A stretch of DNA of 64,000 nt from Acanthococcus lagerstroemiae (lineage: Eukaryota > Arthropoda > Insecta > Hemiptera > Eriococcidae). How positions within the stretch are numbered: the first letter of the stretch is position 1; each line of letters begins with the position of its first letter. A program made the translations under genes and the position numbers. The notes below the pieces were generated by a model. That model was given only the letters and a program-made list of their open reading frames with translations, made no database searches and was not told where the DNA came from. The stretch covers positions 27,659,266-27,723,265 of the forward strand of contig CM063114.1 in NCBI GenBank assembly GCA_031841125.1, in the 5' to 3' direction. Positions 1-10,886 of the stretch are shown here, one piece after another.

Positions 1-2380
1 TACATTTTCATTCCCTCTTAACTGGCCACACTGATGAAACGTTATATCATCTTATCGTCATTTTCGTTCGTCGCCATCTCGCCATTTATTTATAAATTTG
101 TAAAATTGATGTAGGAAAATTCTTTTACGCGACTGACTATCAAATGTTTGAATATTTAAAATTTTTGGGAAAACTTAAAATGATGCTCAAGTGCCAGTAA
201 ATCGAAGAGATTGTATTTTTCATCTTCAGCGAGTGGTTCCTCTGTTAGAAAAATATCCTTGTCGAAAATTACGTCAACTTCGAATCCCAATGTTCGTCAT
301 GTTGAGTTCAAACCTGAGAAATTTTCAAAAATTTGATTGAAAGAACGTCGTAATGCTACCGGAAAACTACGAGGAAAATTGAGAACCCTTGTACAAGAAA
401 GCGATATAACTAAAAATGCCCGCGATTTTTTTACAAACATTTTCAATTCGTAATGTAATGATAAATAGGAATTATAATAATTTAACATAGCATATTTTAA
501 CAGTATGTTTATTGTTCATTCTTTCATTGGCTTCATCGTTGATTAAAAAATATATATATTTTTTTCACTTTCTTAATCCATTTTTTTACATTTACGGTTG
601 CATGTTTTTGTAATCAATGTGAATACAAAAAAATTGTTTGCAGTAGTCAGTTGGTCAAATTTATGGAGCCCCCCACCCGCTCGAGATATTTCTTAGGAAT
701 ACCACTACCTCCAAGAACCTTGACAGTCTACCTTAACTTCCCAAATAGAGTCCGGCACGACTGCGTAAGAATTTCATTTCACTTTCTCACAAAAATGCTG
801 ATATAAGTTGATGGACGTTGCATGATCACTTTCGTTACCTTTGTGATTGTCCTTGGAGCGTAAAAATCAATTTGTACGAAGAATCTTCCAAATCTTTCCC
901 ACAGATTACAAGTTCTCGTCATCTAGCGTGTATTTTAAAAATCGTATCCGAACTCATTTTTTTGGATTTCAATTGTCGGAATCACCTTAGAGGTGGGAAA
1001 AAAGAGCCCGTGATCTGCTTGCATAAAAAAACCACCTCGAAATTGAAAAAAAGGAAAGGGTTTTCTCTTTTGTTTGGTCAAGTTCGCATGTTCAGCTATG
1101 AATAGACTTTATAGACAGCGGACTGCGGCGAGAAATACTTATTACTTTATAACTGGTTTCCATTTACCGAATCCTTTGAATGCTTTTGTGCATCGGTACC
1201 AAGGGCGTCAACCCTGAAGAAAAAAATTAGTTCGATCAAAGGATATAGTAATTTTTTTCCAACTATCGAAGAACCGGGATGATAAAACGTATATTTTGAT
1301 ATTTAGTAGACCTAATACAGAATTACCGAAACCTACATTCTTCACTGTAGGTAGTTAGACGCCGATTCTTTCAGTGAGAGTTTGGGGTTAAACGTCGGCT
1401 ATTAGTGCGTTTATTGGAACCGATCGATTTCGCCAACGATAATGGAGAATCGCGTGCTCACCTGACCTGCTTTAACGCAAATATTTAACAGGTTTCCTCT
1501 ATCGATGAAGAGTTTGTGTAAAATGGAGACAGTAGCCACTACCGTAACAATAGCAAGTGCTGGCAAATTAGATAGCGTGTGCTCCGCGCTTTAACCAGAA
1601 AAAAAAATGGTTTTCATATTAGCGACGATCGCAAGATTGTTATTATACGAACGCGAACGATTATTGGAAATTAACACGTCTGCGAGACACTTGCTGAATT
1701 ATATACTCGATGGAAGGGGGTGCCTACCTAAAACATTTTAAGGAAGTATCCACCTGAAAGTAGATCTAAATAAGAGACGCCGGAGCCAGGGGTAGGGGCT
1801 CTTTCTTCGCCCATGAAGCTGGAGAGCAGTAGTATCCTTTTGCCCGTCCAATAGCAACAAAAGAGTGTAAGAATGAAAGCTCGCCTACATAAAACGGTAT
1901 ACGGCCGAGCAAATACACTGGACGCACATTTTCCTTCAAACTGAAGAAAAAGAAATTGCTTACCTTAAAGTGGAGTTTCTTTGAACATTTTCGCTATTAT
2001 TTCGTTTTGTGAATGTGGCTGCACTGATTAGAGTCTATTAAACCAGAATCTTCGATTTTTCACCACACGCCACTATAATGCACCCTCACGAGCGCCCTCC
2101 CCCCACCCAAAAAACATTAAAAACGTTTACGGGCAAACGAATTTTTAGCATTATTTTTAATCTTGTCAGCCCTCCCATGAGCCACCCCCTCCAATTCCAG
2201 ATCGGCTATATAACATTCAGAATCCGCGACCAGAATCCATAATTTTGACATGTGTTTCCTCGATTCCCAAGGTCGAGTCAGGTTTACCCATCTCGTTCTC
2301 TCTCTACATACTGTAAGACAAAAAAAAAATATTTTTAATTTTTTGCTATTTGTTGCCACACGTTTTCAAAGAATGTACTT
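1..2380. other. Unclassified intergenic DNA
   Basis: No reading frame here has recognisable domains, codon bias or credible splice context; frames are short and overlap on both strands. I saw no tandem array, clear inverted repeat or transposon end. A run of C's interrupts otherwise AT-rich sequence near 2,095-2,110. Confidence 0.5.
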
Positions 2381-2384
2381 ATGC

Positions 2385-2710
2385 ACAAAGAAATTTGTTC
2401 GATATCTTTCTTCTAGAAAAAGAGAAGTTGGTGGATCCTAGCCTCTGTCTGAGACAGAACGGATTTTGTGATCCTCCAAAAAACAGGATTTTAGCTTCTC
2501 CAGATCTTGCTTCGTTGCCTTATCAGCTGCTCAGGTTAAAACTGCGTGCCGTTGCAGGACAAGGTTATCTTCGAGTGTTCTGAAATTTCAATTGTACCAC
2601 TCGGTATCTTACTCTCCCCCTCCCCTTAACCATCATAATTAGGATTGGATTTCCATCAGAAGTTTTGGACTGCCGCCCTCCCTATCAACGATTCTCTTCC
2701 AACGCCTCTG
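2385..2710 (+). repeat. Dispersed repeat family U, copy 1
   Basis: This stretch resembles 50,820-51,110 in the same order: a TTGTTCGATAT start, a GAGAAGTT(T/G)GTGGAT block, a CAAGATTTTA/CAGGATTTTA block, then TGTTCTGAAAT, a pyrimidine-rich ACTC(A)CTCCCCTCCCCTT run and AGGATTGG/AGATTGGG. Both copies can be read as a peptide containing LFDIF followed by EK-VD, so the family may carry an old coding trace. I cannot name the element. Confidence 0.5.
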
Positions 2711-3640
2711 AAGGAAGGTGGTGGGCTAAGAAATGATAATGAAAAACAGTGGGTCACAGTCTTACCATTGCATCACTAGATCAGTTCGTTTATTTTCAAA
2801 GCCTTCTATTCGCCAACTCATAAGAAATCACGAACAGTCCCAAGGATTTTGGAGCCTTCATCGGCTCTGAATGTGGCCTTACTTCGAATGTCACGCCAGC
2901 TGAAGGCTTCCGTTGATTTACACTGTTCTGAAGTAAAGAATAAAGCTTATATTTCTCTTACGGGGTGCTCTTATTGAGTTATTATTTGAAGTGTTCGCGG
3001 CTATGCCTCGCGACGGTAATAAATTATAAAAGTGCCCCCCAGATGCAGTAAGACCTCTACAACCTTTGCAATTTACAACGTAGGCGTAGCCGATTTGAAA
3101 CAAAAACAATTCGCCGAATTTATTACCGGTTCCTCCTTCTTCGGAAACACCGATTTGGAGAGGAATATCATCCCAAAAAGTCGTTAATAGAGCGAAACCT
3201 TCGTAATTGCCTTTTAACGAAATTTATAGACTTCTAAATGATCGTAAACATTTCTGAAATAAGATTGAACCTCCTTCGACAATGTGTAAACCCATATGTA
3301 GTCTGATAGGTAGAGGTTGATTTATTCGGAAATGTTGACTCGTGTGGCCAGTACGTGTGTAAAATTCGATGCTTTTCTGATTGATACGACATTCGAGATG
3401 ACAGCACAATTTCAGTTCTTTTGAAGGTGTTAAAAAATGACGCGACAAAGTGCGAACAACTCCGGGTCTGTAATATTACCAGTCAAAAGGGGGCACCGAG
3501 TAAGATAATAAGTTGAGATCATAAAAGCAGTGCCACGAAATAAGATTATTAAATAACTGTCAGAAACTGCACTATCAAGTACCTATATGTAGACAAATTG
3601 AAGGTGCAAGCCTTCGGCAGAGTTGAAAAATTTTAGTAGA
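2711..3640. other. Unclassified intergenic DNA
   Basis: No coding, RNA or transposon signal recognised. Short frames on both strands have no family resemblance. Confidence 0.45.
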
Positions 3641-3644
3641 TAGA

Positions 3645-3797
3645 GATCTAGAGTTGGAAAAATTCAACAAGTCGAAAGAGATTCCGATTTTTCTTTAGTC
3701 GAGACAAAAGTTGATACTTGGGAATTCTAAATTGAGTCTGTTGGGAATTCAACAATTTTTGCTCCCCCACCCCCAGAAAAAACTCGTTGCTACGTTT
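3645..3797 (-). mobile_element. hAT-like MITE, CAGGGACGTAGC family, fragment
   Basis: The segment carries the diagnostic middle and one end of a family found also at 15.1, 21.1, 28.9, 31.8 and 57.8 kb: TTGGAAAAATTCAACAAGTC, ACTTGGGAATTC, GTTGGGAATT, AACAATTTTTGCTCCCCCAC and the terminal GCTACGTTTCT. The other end and its target-site duplication are not evident here, so this is a truncated or diverged copy. Two better copies show 8-bp duplications, which is why I place the family with hAT. Confidence 0.6.
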
Positions 3798-6700
3798 CTT
3801 CACAACCCTGTCTTCGAACCCATTATGAGACCAACAGCCCTTTATCGTAATTGGCCAACCGACTGTGATAAAAGGAATGAAAATATACATTATTATTATA
3901 TGTGTGAAAATTCATTCACAAATGGAAGTGCGTTTCCATTTTTGCGGGATAAGTTGGACACGAGCTAAAATGTATAAAATGTGACAGAGCTGTAACTGAA
4001 CTGCGATTGAGACTATGACTGAACTGTAACTACACTGTGGTCGGATGAAGACTGAACTGTAGCTAAACTAATGTCCTCGGCTGCAAAACATCATAAACTG
4101 AAAACTAAATTAGTCCGATGCTCTACCTGGCCGATTGATGCAGAAAAAAGGAGATCGAGTGAAAAGAAGAAGAAAAAGAAGAAAAATGCGGTATTTAAAA
4201 TGTCACGCCCCGGATGCAGAAATGCAGGAAACAAAAGACATCTGTTAGACATTCGCATCGTGCTACACAGGAAGTAATCAGGTAGACGATTTATACAAAA
4301 ATGTAAATTTGAGAGAGGATCGCCACATACCTATGAGACATAGCACAAGCCAGGTATAAATATTACTGATAGCCTTCTCCTTCCCTGCTGATAAGACATA
4401 AAGACATAGAGACAGATAATAAGAAAGACACGAAACCCAAGACATTGGTTATCTTGGAATCTAAGACTAGTTTTTTTCCTCTCTCTACAGCATTCCAGAT
4501 TGACGTCACAAAACTACCCCCAGACTCCTATACCAGTTACCTTGAAATCTGAGACTGTAGTTCCCTGTCTTTCTAAAGTTTCCCAACCCGGTTTGTCTAG
4601 CAGCAACATCCCCAGCCGCGTGATTACTCCATCTTATCAGGTTGCTCAGCTATGACATCATCAGTTTTGTAATCCTAACTTTGCTAGCAATATGTTTGTC
4701 TGTGAGGTTGGGCCGCAAATTAGGAATCTTGGTCGTGAATTCCGAATATTATTGCACAATATTCCGTTTCAAGAGTGGTGGCGATGGAAAAATACCCCCT
4801 CCCCCGCGATTCCGGCACCCCTGTTCAACACGGGTAATTGACTTAGGTTATAGCTCACTGAATTTGTACGTACGTCGGTCCAGCATTACGATATGAAAAT
4901 ACTGTCAGGAAAACTCAACGTTTATATCGACAGAGATGCTCATTTTGCCAACAGATATGAAATGAGCAACAAAACGGCTATTATAAAGAAGATAAAACCA
5001 ACTGACGAATCCCTTGTCATTTAGCCGACGTCTGAAAATCGCACCAATCATGAAGCACGTGCGCGAAGACATTAAAATAGCCACGCGACGCGAGAACACC
5101 TGAACTTTGAACCTTAAGCGGAGAAGGGCGTCGAATAAAGAGAACAGAGCGGTAAGCGCCAGTTGTTACCAGGGAAACCAATTTTCGGAACAAGGAAGCG
5201 AACCGAGAGGAACCAGTTGGCAAGCGAGAGCATCCGAATACTCGTTGGCCTTAATGTTCGGAATACAGCTCACCTTTTTGTCTTCATGACTTCTTCTCGG
5301 TAACCAAAATTGGATCGATAATGATGAACATTGTCGTACGTTTTGAAAAGGTGTGATTTCTGGGGTAAAATAAATCTAAAGCCGTGTGTGGAGTCCCTTT
5401 CAAATTCATTGGCGGGCACAAACTCTTCGCTGTGGTCAGTTTTTATAATTCCCTGGCAGCAACCACCCGACTCTTCGAGATACCTTTGTATGTACCTACA
5501 GATTAATAGAGCACTGGACGTATAGGTACGCAGATTCTGATGCAGTTATCTTTTTACAGTCAACCACAGTTGTGGAAGAGATCATGGGTAATGCTGGTGC
5601 AGGATGTTCCAGTATGTAGCGATTCAGAATGCTGCTGAAAACCATCGAGCAGGCCCGTAGCACGATAACTTTTCCGGGGAAACAACTTGGAGCAAAGTTG
5701 CATTCACACTCAAAACTCAGAAAACGGAGACTTCGGTCTCTTTGCTAATGGACAGAGCAATGCTCCCCATCGCCTTGACACGGGCCATTGAAAAAAAACA
5801 AAACATTATAACTCATTATAATGTTTGACAAACCTCAAACACCTTTGGAAGTTAACTATGAGACGAATGGCAGAACGTATGTATAATAGTTGCTCTTTGA
5901 TCACAGTATCAATATTTTCGTCTCTGTTAGATGGACAGTGATATACTTACTTAAAATTTGTCAGAATTTATTTTAATGATACTCTCAATTCACTTTCGTT
6001 TACCTGTCTCTTCCTCTAAATTATACGTCACAACCATGCACCCATCTTCAATCTTGAATGTTTTGTTCACAGAGGTCATCGTCTCCGATTATTCGGAAGA
6101 AGCACTCATCTCACCTATGTTGTTTGAAAAATGTTACTTGTCTTACCTTTCCTCCAGAAAAAACACTCGCTGAGGAGTTGTGTCTGCGTCGTTATAGGCC
6201 TCCAGATATGCGTCAACTTCTGAGTAAGTAATCTTCTGAATGAAATTGTTCACATATCATATCGCACTTAGAACAGGACAAAGTGTTGAAATGAAGTTCA
6301 CTTGTGCTCTGGCTCATTTAATGTGATGAACCTTCATTGTGCCTAGACAAATGAAATCAATACAGGAAAAATGTTAAAACTGATTTGAGATAAACTTTAC
6401 TCTCAGTTTCTGTATGAAATTTTTACCTTTCGCTGGTTTCCTCTAACTCCAAATCCTCCGTTGAAGGAACAACAATAATCTTGATTCCCGAAACATCATT
6501 CTGTATACACAGTCAGAAAATTAACAAAAATTGGACTACATTTCAAACATTAGATGTTTCAACAATAAGTTTGAAGCATTTATACGTGTCAGGAATTGAT
6601 TTTTGGATAAACACATAGTCCTGTGTTGTAGTTATCAGTTCTTTCATCATGGCTTCATGGCGGTCAGTTCTTTCCTCCTAGCACCAGGAAATCAAACTGC
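3798..6700. other. Unclassified intergenic DNA
   Basis: No confident gene. The stretch contains a short repeat scrap at 4,365-4,480 (listed separately) and a possible unpaired hAT-like end near 4,815 (GGCACCCCTG). Frames at 4,071-4,277 and 5,107-5,289 look incidental and purine-rich. Confidence 0.45.
4365..4480 (+). repeat. GATAAGACATAAAGACA dispersed repeat, single unit
   Basis: The unit reads CCTTCTCCTTCCCTGCTGAT, AAGACATAAAGACAT and then ACAGATAATAAG. The same block recurs several times at 32.3-32.8 kb. It has no coding capacity. A superficial resemblance to a hammerhead ribozyme core was considered and rejected. Confidence 0.5.
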
Positions 6701-6711
6701 CACATCATTCT

Positions 6712-6775
6712 TTGAAAAATATCCCAAATGACGGGGAAAAAATATCCCAAAGTGAAAAAATGTCCCAAACATTTT
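6712..6775. repeat. Cluster of GTCCCAAA-type motifs
   Basis: ATATCCCAAATGACGG, ATATCCCAAAGTG and ATGTCCCAAAC occur within about 60 bases. The same motif is dense at 7,795-7,928 next to a hAT-like terminus. Clustered short subterminal motifs are typical of hAT elements, so this may be the other side of the same element, but no matching terminus or target-site duplication was found here. Confidence 0.4.
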
Positions 6776-7794
6776 CACCGCGCTACTGCAAGAACAGCCC
6801 GTTATTTGTAACTCATTGATTTTTACATTTTCCAAAATTCAATCAAAGAGCTGTAACTTGGTCAGTTTTATTTTTATAGCTATGAAGATGACAAACCTAT
6901 CAACGAATTCTGCATCAAATTCTGTACTAGGACCTGAAAAATCTCATTTTTACCAGCATTTACTGTAAGCCTGGTTTTCTCAGATCAGGCCATAGTTACA
7001 GCACTTGGAGTACAGGGGGACTTAGAATTCTCCGCTTTTTCATTTTCTTGGAAAAACATTTAAAAAACAGATTATCAGAGACATTACTCCAAACATCAAC
7101 TATCAACTTAGGATACCTGTAACTCCCTCAATGTTTCATATATAAGACAAAAATTATCACCCTTTGCAAGAGGGTACTATTAAGAGCAGATACCTTATAA
7201 CCATTACTCCTTTCTCCGATGACATACCTGGGAAGTTTTGTTATAAATTTATCCATTGTCTGCATTTTGTCACTTCTACAAAGAAACATGTTCCAGCTCC
7301 AGGGTTCAACTTTAATCTTCAAATTTAACAGACAAAAACTTGAAAACTTTAGTTGAGGTATCGCATCAACACACATCAAAGACGTCGCGATATTGAACCT
7401 TCCGCAGAAACATACTATCACTATCCTGTCACTTGTCTGCGCCGGGCTCCCTCACCCCTCAGTATGATTTTGTTCGCAAAATAAAGAACGCATAGACGCA
7501 TACTGCATAGATTGGTGCATTTGTTTAGTGAACGACGATGCCCGTCCACCCGCCACTGAACACTGATAACGTGATAACTCGGAACTCGGGCGTTTCTTTC
7601 ATGATGTGGAGTTAATCCAGAAATATCGATTTCGATGTATATTGATGATGGAATATCGGTAACAATTATACCGTGCTATGCTAGTGGATACTAAAAGTGT
7701 GCGGAGGAGGTCACCACGTCGCGTGGTTTGCGTGAAAATATCAGAGCAGAGAAGTTACTGCAGTTTAATATGATAGTACAACGACGTTCACCGC

Positions 7795-7928
7795 TAATAA
7801 TGGAAAAATTGTCCTAAAGTGCCAAAAAATGTCCCAAAAAATCAAAAAGTCCCAAAAATGCTCCACAAGCTTCAAAAACTCAAAAAATGTCCCGAATGGG
7901 ACATAAATGTCCCAACTTGGCAGCCCTG
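7795..7928. mobile_element. hAT-like terminus with GTCCCAAA subterminal repeats
   Basis: Reading in from the right edge on the minus strand, the end is CAGGGCTGCCAAGTTGGGAC, followed by many copies of GGGACATTT and TTTGGGACTTT. CAGGG-type ends plus repeated subterminal motifs are characteristic of hAT transposons. The partner end is not resolved, so length and target-site duplication are unknown. Confidence 0.55.
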
Positions 7929-7964
7929 AGTGCCTCTATGAAGGAAGGAAATCATTTTGTTTAC

Positions 7965-8223
7965 AAATGAACGCTATTCAGCAAAAGGGAACCAACCAAC
8001 ATTTGTAAACAAAATGAGTTTAGTATGGTTAGAAAGAGCCTAAAAAGTAGAATTTTTCAAAATTGGGCCCCCGATTCTAAAATGTGTACTCCCGTTGAAA
8101 AAAGCTTATCAGTAAACGCTATGTCATATAGTTTCTATACATGGCTCTTGAACTTCGAATCAGGTGTTCTCAAGAAGCGGATTTTGCTATTTGGTTCCCT
8201 TTTGTTGAATAGCGTCCATTTTC
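7965..8223. mobile_element. Foldback MITE (family F), copy 1
   Basis: The left arm ACGCTATTCAGCAAAAGGGA at 7,971 is mirrored by TTCCCTTTTGTTGAATAGCG ending about 8,214, giving arms of roughly 30 bp that pair with few mismatches. The interior contains GAAAGAGCCTAAAAAGTAGA, which recurs in copies at 8,854-9,151 and 33,185-33,275. There is no coding capacity, as expected for a non-autonomous element. Confidence 0.7.
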
Positions 8224-8244
8224 ACTAATCACAGTAACTCAGAC

Positions 8245-8396
8245 TAAAGTCTGGTCCAGTTAAGAAACATAACTGGCAACCCGCAATACACATTGATATA
8301 TGGGTATTTTGAAGTTGGAGGGGAAAGACGAGTTTGAGAACACGTTGGTTATCAACGCCGTGAAAAAATTATGTTTCTTAACTGGACCAGACTTTA
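8245..8396. mobile_element. Tc1/mariner-type MITE
   Basis: This 152-bp element has perfect terminal inverted repeats of 28 bp: TAAAGTCTGGTCCAGTTAAG followed by AAACATAA on the left, and its exact reverse complement on the right. The repeats begin and end with TA, consistent with the TA dinucleotide target duplication of Tc1/mariner elements. The interior is non-coding. The perfect arms suggest recent insertion relative to most repeats in the window. Confidence 0.82.
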
Positions 8397-8699
8397 ATTT
8401 ATTATTTGGGCCGGTCATCCGCTAGGAGCGCTACAATCGGTAAAATTGAAAACGGGATCAGGACGATTTTCCCATTTGAATGTTCATTGAGTTATCTCAA
8501 AATAAGTCGAGAACGAAGCCATTTAGCGAAAAAATTAAAATAAAATTTGTAGAGCGTAAGATTTCCTATAAGTTACCTTTTCACATAAAAAGTGATTTCG
8601 ATCGATTTAACGAAAGCTTCCGCCCACCACCCGCGCCGCTCATCAATTATCCCGTTTTCATTGTGCGCGACGCTAGCGCTGACCGGCCCGAATTCCTGT

Positions 8700-8850
8700 G
8701 GATAGCGTTCTTCCCTTGGTTCTTCGGCAGACTGAAGTAATGCAGCCCTCATCGATCGTTTCCCCACACAATCAGGGAGCCAGGAGAAGGCACTAGAAAA
8801 TTGCCACAACACTGGAATAAAACTAGGTCAGGCACCATGGATAGCACTAT
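8700..8850 (+). repeat. Dispersed repeat, copy 1 of a pair (other at 10.7 kb)
   Basis: GCAGACTGAAGTAATG, CAATCAGGGAGCC and GGAGAAGGCACT occur here and, in the same order and spacing, at 10,700-10,780. Both copies lie next to ends of foldback family F, so the unit may be part of a longer composite element. No coding function recognised. Confidence 0.55.
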
Positions 8851-8853
8851 AGT

Positions 8854-9151
8854 ACAAATGGACGCTATTCAGCAAAAGGGAACCAACCAACATCTGTAAA
8901 CAAAATTAGTTGTTATTAGTATCGTTGGAAAGAGCTTAAAAAGTAGAATTTTTCCAAAATTGTGGTGCCCCACAAACTTACTCAAAATGTGTTCTAACTC
9001 ATTGTTGGAATAAAATCTTCTATAAAAGTAGAACAAATATCATTGTCTCGAATATAAGATTTCTATACATGGCTCTTGAACTTTGAATCATGTGTTCTCA
9101 AAAAACGGATTTTGTTGGTTGGTTCTGTTACGCTTTACTGCATCCAGTTAA
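8854..9151. mobile_element. Foldback MITE (family F), copy 2
   Basis: The left arm is nearly identical to copy 1 (GACGCTATTCAGCAAAAGGG then AACCAACCAACA), and the interior shares GAAAGAGCTTAAAAAGTAGA and ATTTCTATACATGGCTCTTG. The right arm is more decayed: GTTGGTTGGTTCTG and GCATCCAGTTAAC remain recognisable as the inverted arm. This copy is longer and older than copy 1. Confidence 0.65.
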
Positions 9152-9515
9152 CTATTAAGTTATTAACTGTTAAATTAAAAATTAATAGCTGGTCAGTGTG
9201 GTTTCTTGCTCTAAAATGTACTCATATTGTGTTATCTAAGTTTTAAATTCTGAAATCATGATGAAACAAAAACACAGTTGTATCTAGTATGTAATAAGTA
9301 ATAACCAATTAACCAGAAGCATGTTAATGATTGGATTAACTAATAACTAGGTACTAACAAAAAGACTAGGTAACAAAATAATACATCTAACAATCATCAG
9401 CAGGCCAATTTATTAGAAACATGCAAAAATTCTAATGATAATAATTAAATTTGGAGAAACTAGCAAAAACATTCAATACTATCAGTAACTTAAAAAAAAA
9501 AAACCCTTGACTATT

Positions 9516-9567
9516 ACCCAGCACCCATCACTAGATACCATATTACCCAGCACCCATCACTAGATAC
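9516..9567 (+). repeat. Tandem duplication abutting a hAT-like insertion
   Basis: CCAGCACCCATCACTAGATA is present twice, 30 bases apart. The second copy ends in CTAGATAC, immediately before a CAGTGTATT transposon end. Confidence 0.75.
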
Positions 9568-10663
9568 CAGTGTATTACAGCTTTATAGCTAAAAATTTTA
9601 GCTTCGGCTTTCGGCTTAAGCTTTTGACTTTGAAAAATATGGATTTGGCTTTCTGCTTTCGGCTTTTTTTAAGAAAAATTCGTCTGGATTTCGGCTTTTC
9701 TCTTATCAGTAAAAATTCGGCAGAATTTGGCTTTTAGCTTTCAGCTGGCTGCAATACTGTTGAAATTTGCCATCAACTGATACCTGAACTGAGGTCTTAA
9801 GGTTTAAGGAGGGAAAATGCCAGAGTTGTTACGTTTAAAACATATTTGTTTTAAACAGTGTTTAAAACGTATTTTAAACACCAGAAAAAGACAAGAACAT
9901 GTTTTAAACAAAGGACCCGTTTTAAACGTATTTTTTGTTTAAAACGTTGTATTTTTTGCTTCTATTTTTTTGTTTTAAACACGCTTTTTGTTTGATTTTA
10001 GTTTTTTTTAGAGAAGTTGAAAATTTGAAATAAATGTCTCATTGAATCACAAATCTTGTATTTAATCAATGCAACCAAACACAACACACATCACAGGAAC
10101 TTATTTTTATCTTATCTTTCATAAAAGTAAAAACATGAAAGAGAAATTGAGTTTTTCAGAAAAACTTATCATTAATTTAATGGTACATAATCAGTCCCAT
10201 TTTGGTATACCAGTGTTGTGCATAACAGGCGAAAAAAAGTAAAAAGCCAAGAAAAAATATATGAATTGTATTCAATTTTTTTGGTTTTAAACAGTTTAAA
10301 ACACGTTTTAAATGATGTGTTTTAAACAGTTTTAAACACCCTAATTTTGAACTGTCATATTTCGCGTTTTAAATGGAAAAAAAAAAAAAGTTTTAACCAA
10401 AAAAAAAAAAGTTTATTTTGTTGGTTTAAAAAAATTTTTTTTTTTGCAACCCTGGAAAATGCAGTTCTCAAAAATATCACACACAAAGAAAATTGATGAG
10501 AGCTCACAAATTTATAAGTTTTTGAGAAGCCAAAAGAAAGCTGGAAAAATTTGGCTTCTTTTGGCTTTTGGCTTGTGAAGGTACAAATAAAGCTGGCTTT
10601 CAGCTTTTCTCTTATCAGTAAAAATTTGGCTGAATTTGGCTTTTGGCTGGCTGCAATACATTG
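9568..10663. mobile_element. hAT-like element with GGCTTT motifs, host of a nested insertion
   Basis: The left end reads CAGTGTATTACAGC; the right end, read inward on the minus strand, is CAATGTATTGCAGC, a 12 of 14 match. Flanking octamers are CTAGATAC and CCTGATAC, matching at 6 of 8 positions, consistent with an aged hAT 8-bp duplication. Inside, both flanks of the nested element are packed with GGCTTTT/GGCTTTC motifs and share TTTTCTCTTATCAGTAAAAA. Without the nested insertion (634 bp plus 8 bp) the element is about 454 bp. No transposase frame is present. Confidence 0.65.
9821..10454. mobile_element. Non-autonomous hAT element with TTTTAAAC repeats
   Basis: The 634-bp element begins CAGAGTTGTTACG and ends GCAACCCTG (CAGGGTTGC read inward). 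It is flanked by a perfect 8-bp direct repeat GAAAATGC at 9,813-9,820 and 10,455-10,462, the hallmark of hAT insertion. The interior has more than a dozen copies of the near-palindrome GTTTTAAAC, densest near the two ends, as expected of transposase-binding subterminal repeats. It carries no transposase and lies inside the 9,568-10,663 element. Confidence 0.85.
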
Positions 10664-10689
10664 CCTGATACAATATTATTCCTGTGAGT

Positions 10690-10886
10690 AGAATTTTTCC
10701 TGGCAGACTGAAGTAATGTAGCTTGTATCGGTCACTTGGTACAAAATCAGGGAGCCGCAGGAGAAGGCACTCAAAAATGGCTACCACAGAATTCAGACTT
10801 GGACCTCACCTAGGTAGCGCTACCATAGCCATAGGCAAATGTTTTGTAGGCAGGCAGTTTAGATTTGCTGAATAGCGTCCAGTTAA
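10690..10886 (+). repeat. Dispersed repeat copy 2 plus family F arm remnant
   Basis: GCAGACTGAAGTAATG, AATCAGGGAGCC and GGAGAAGGCACT match the 8,700-8,850 copy. The right edge carries TGCTGAATAGCGTCCAGTTA, an arm of foldback family F. Its left arm is not found beside it. Confidence 0.55.
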
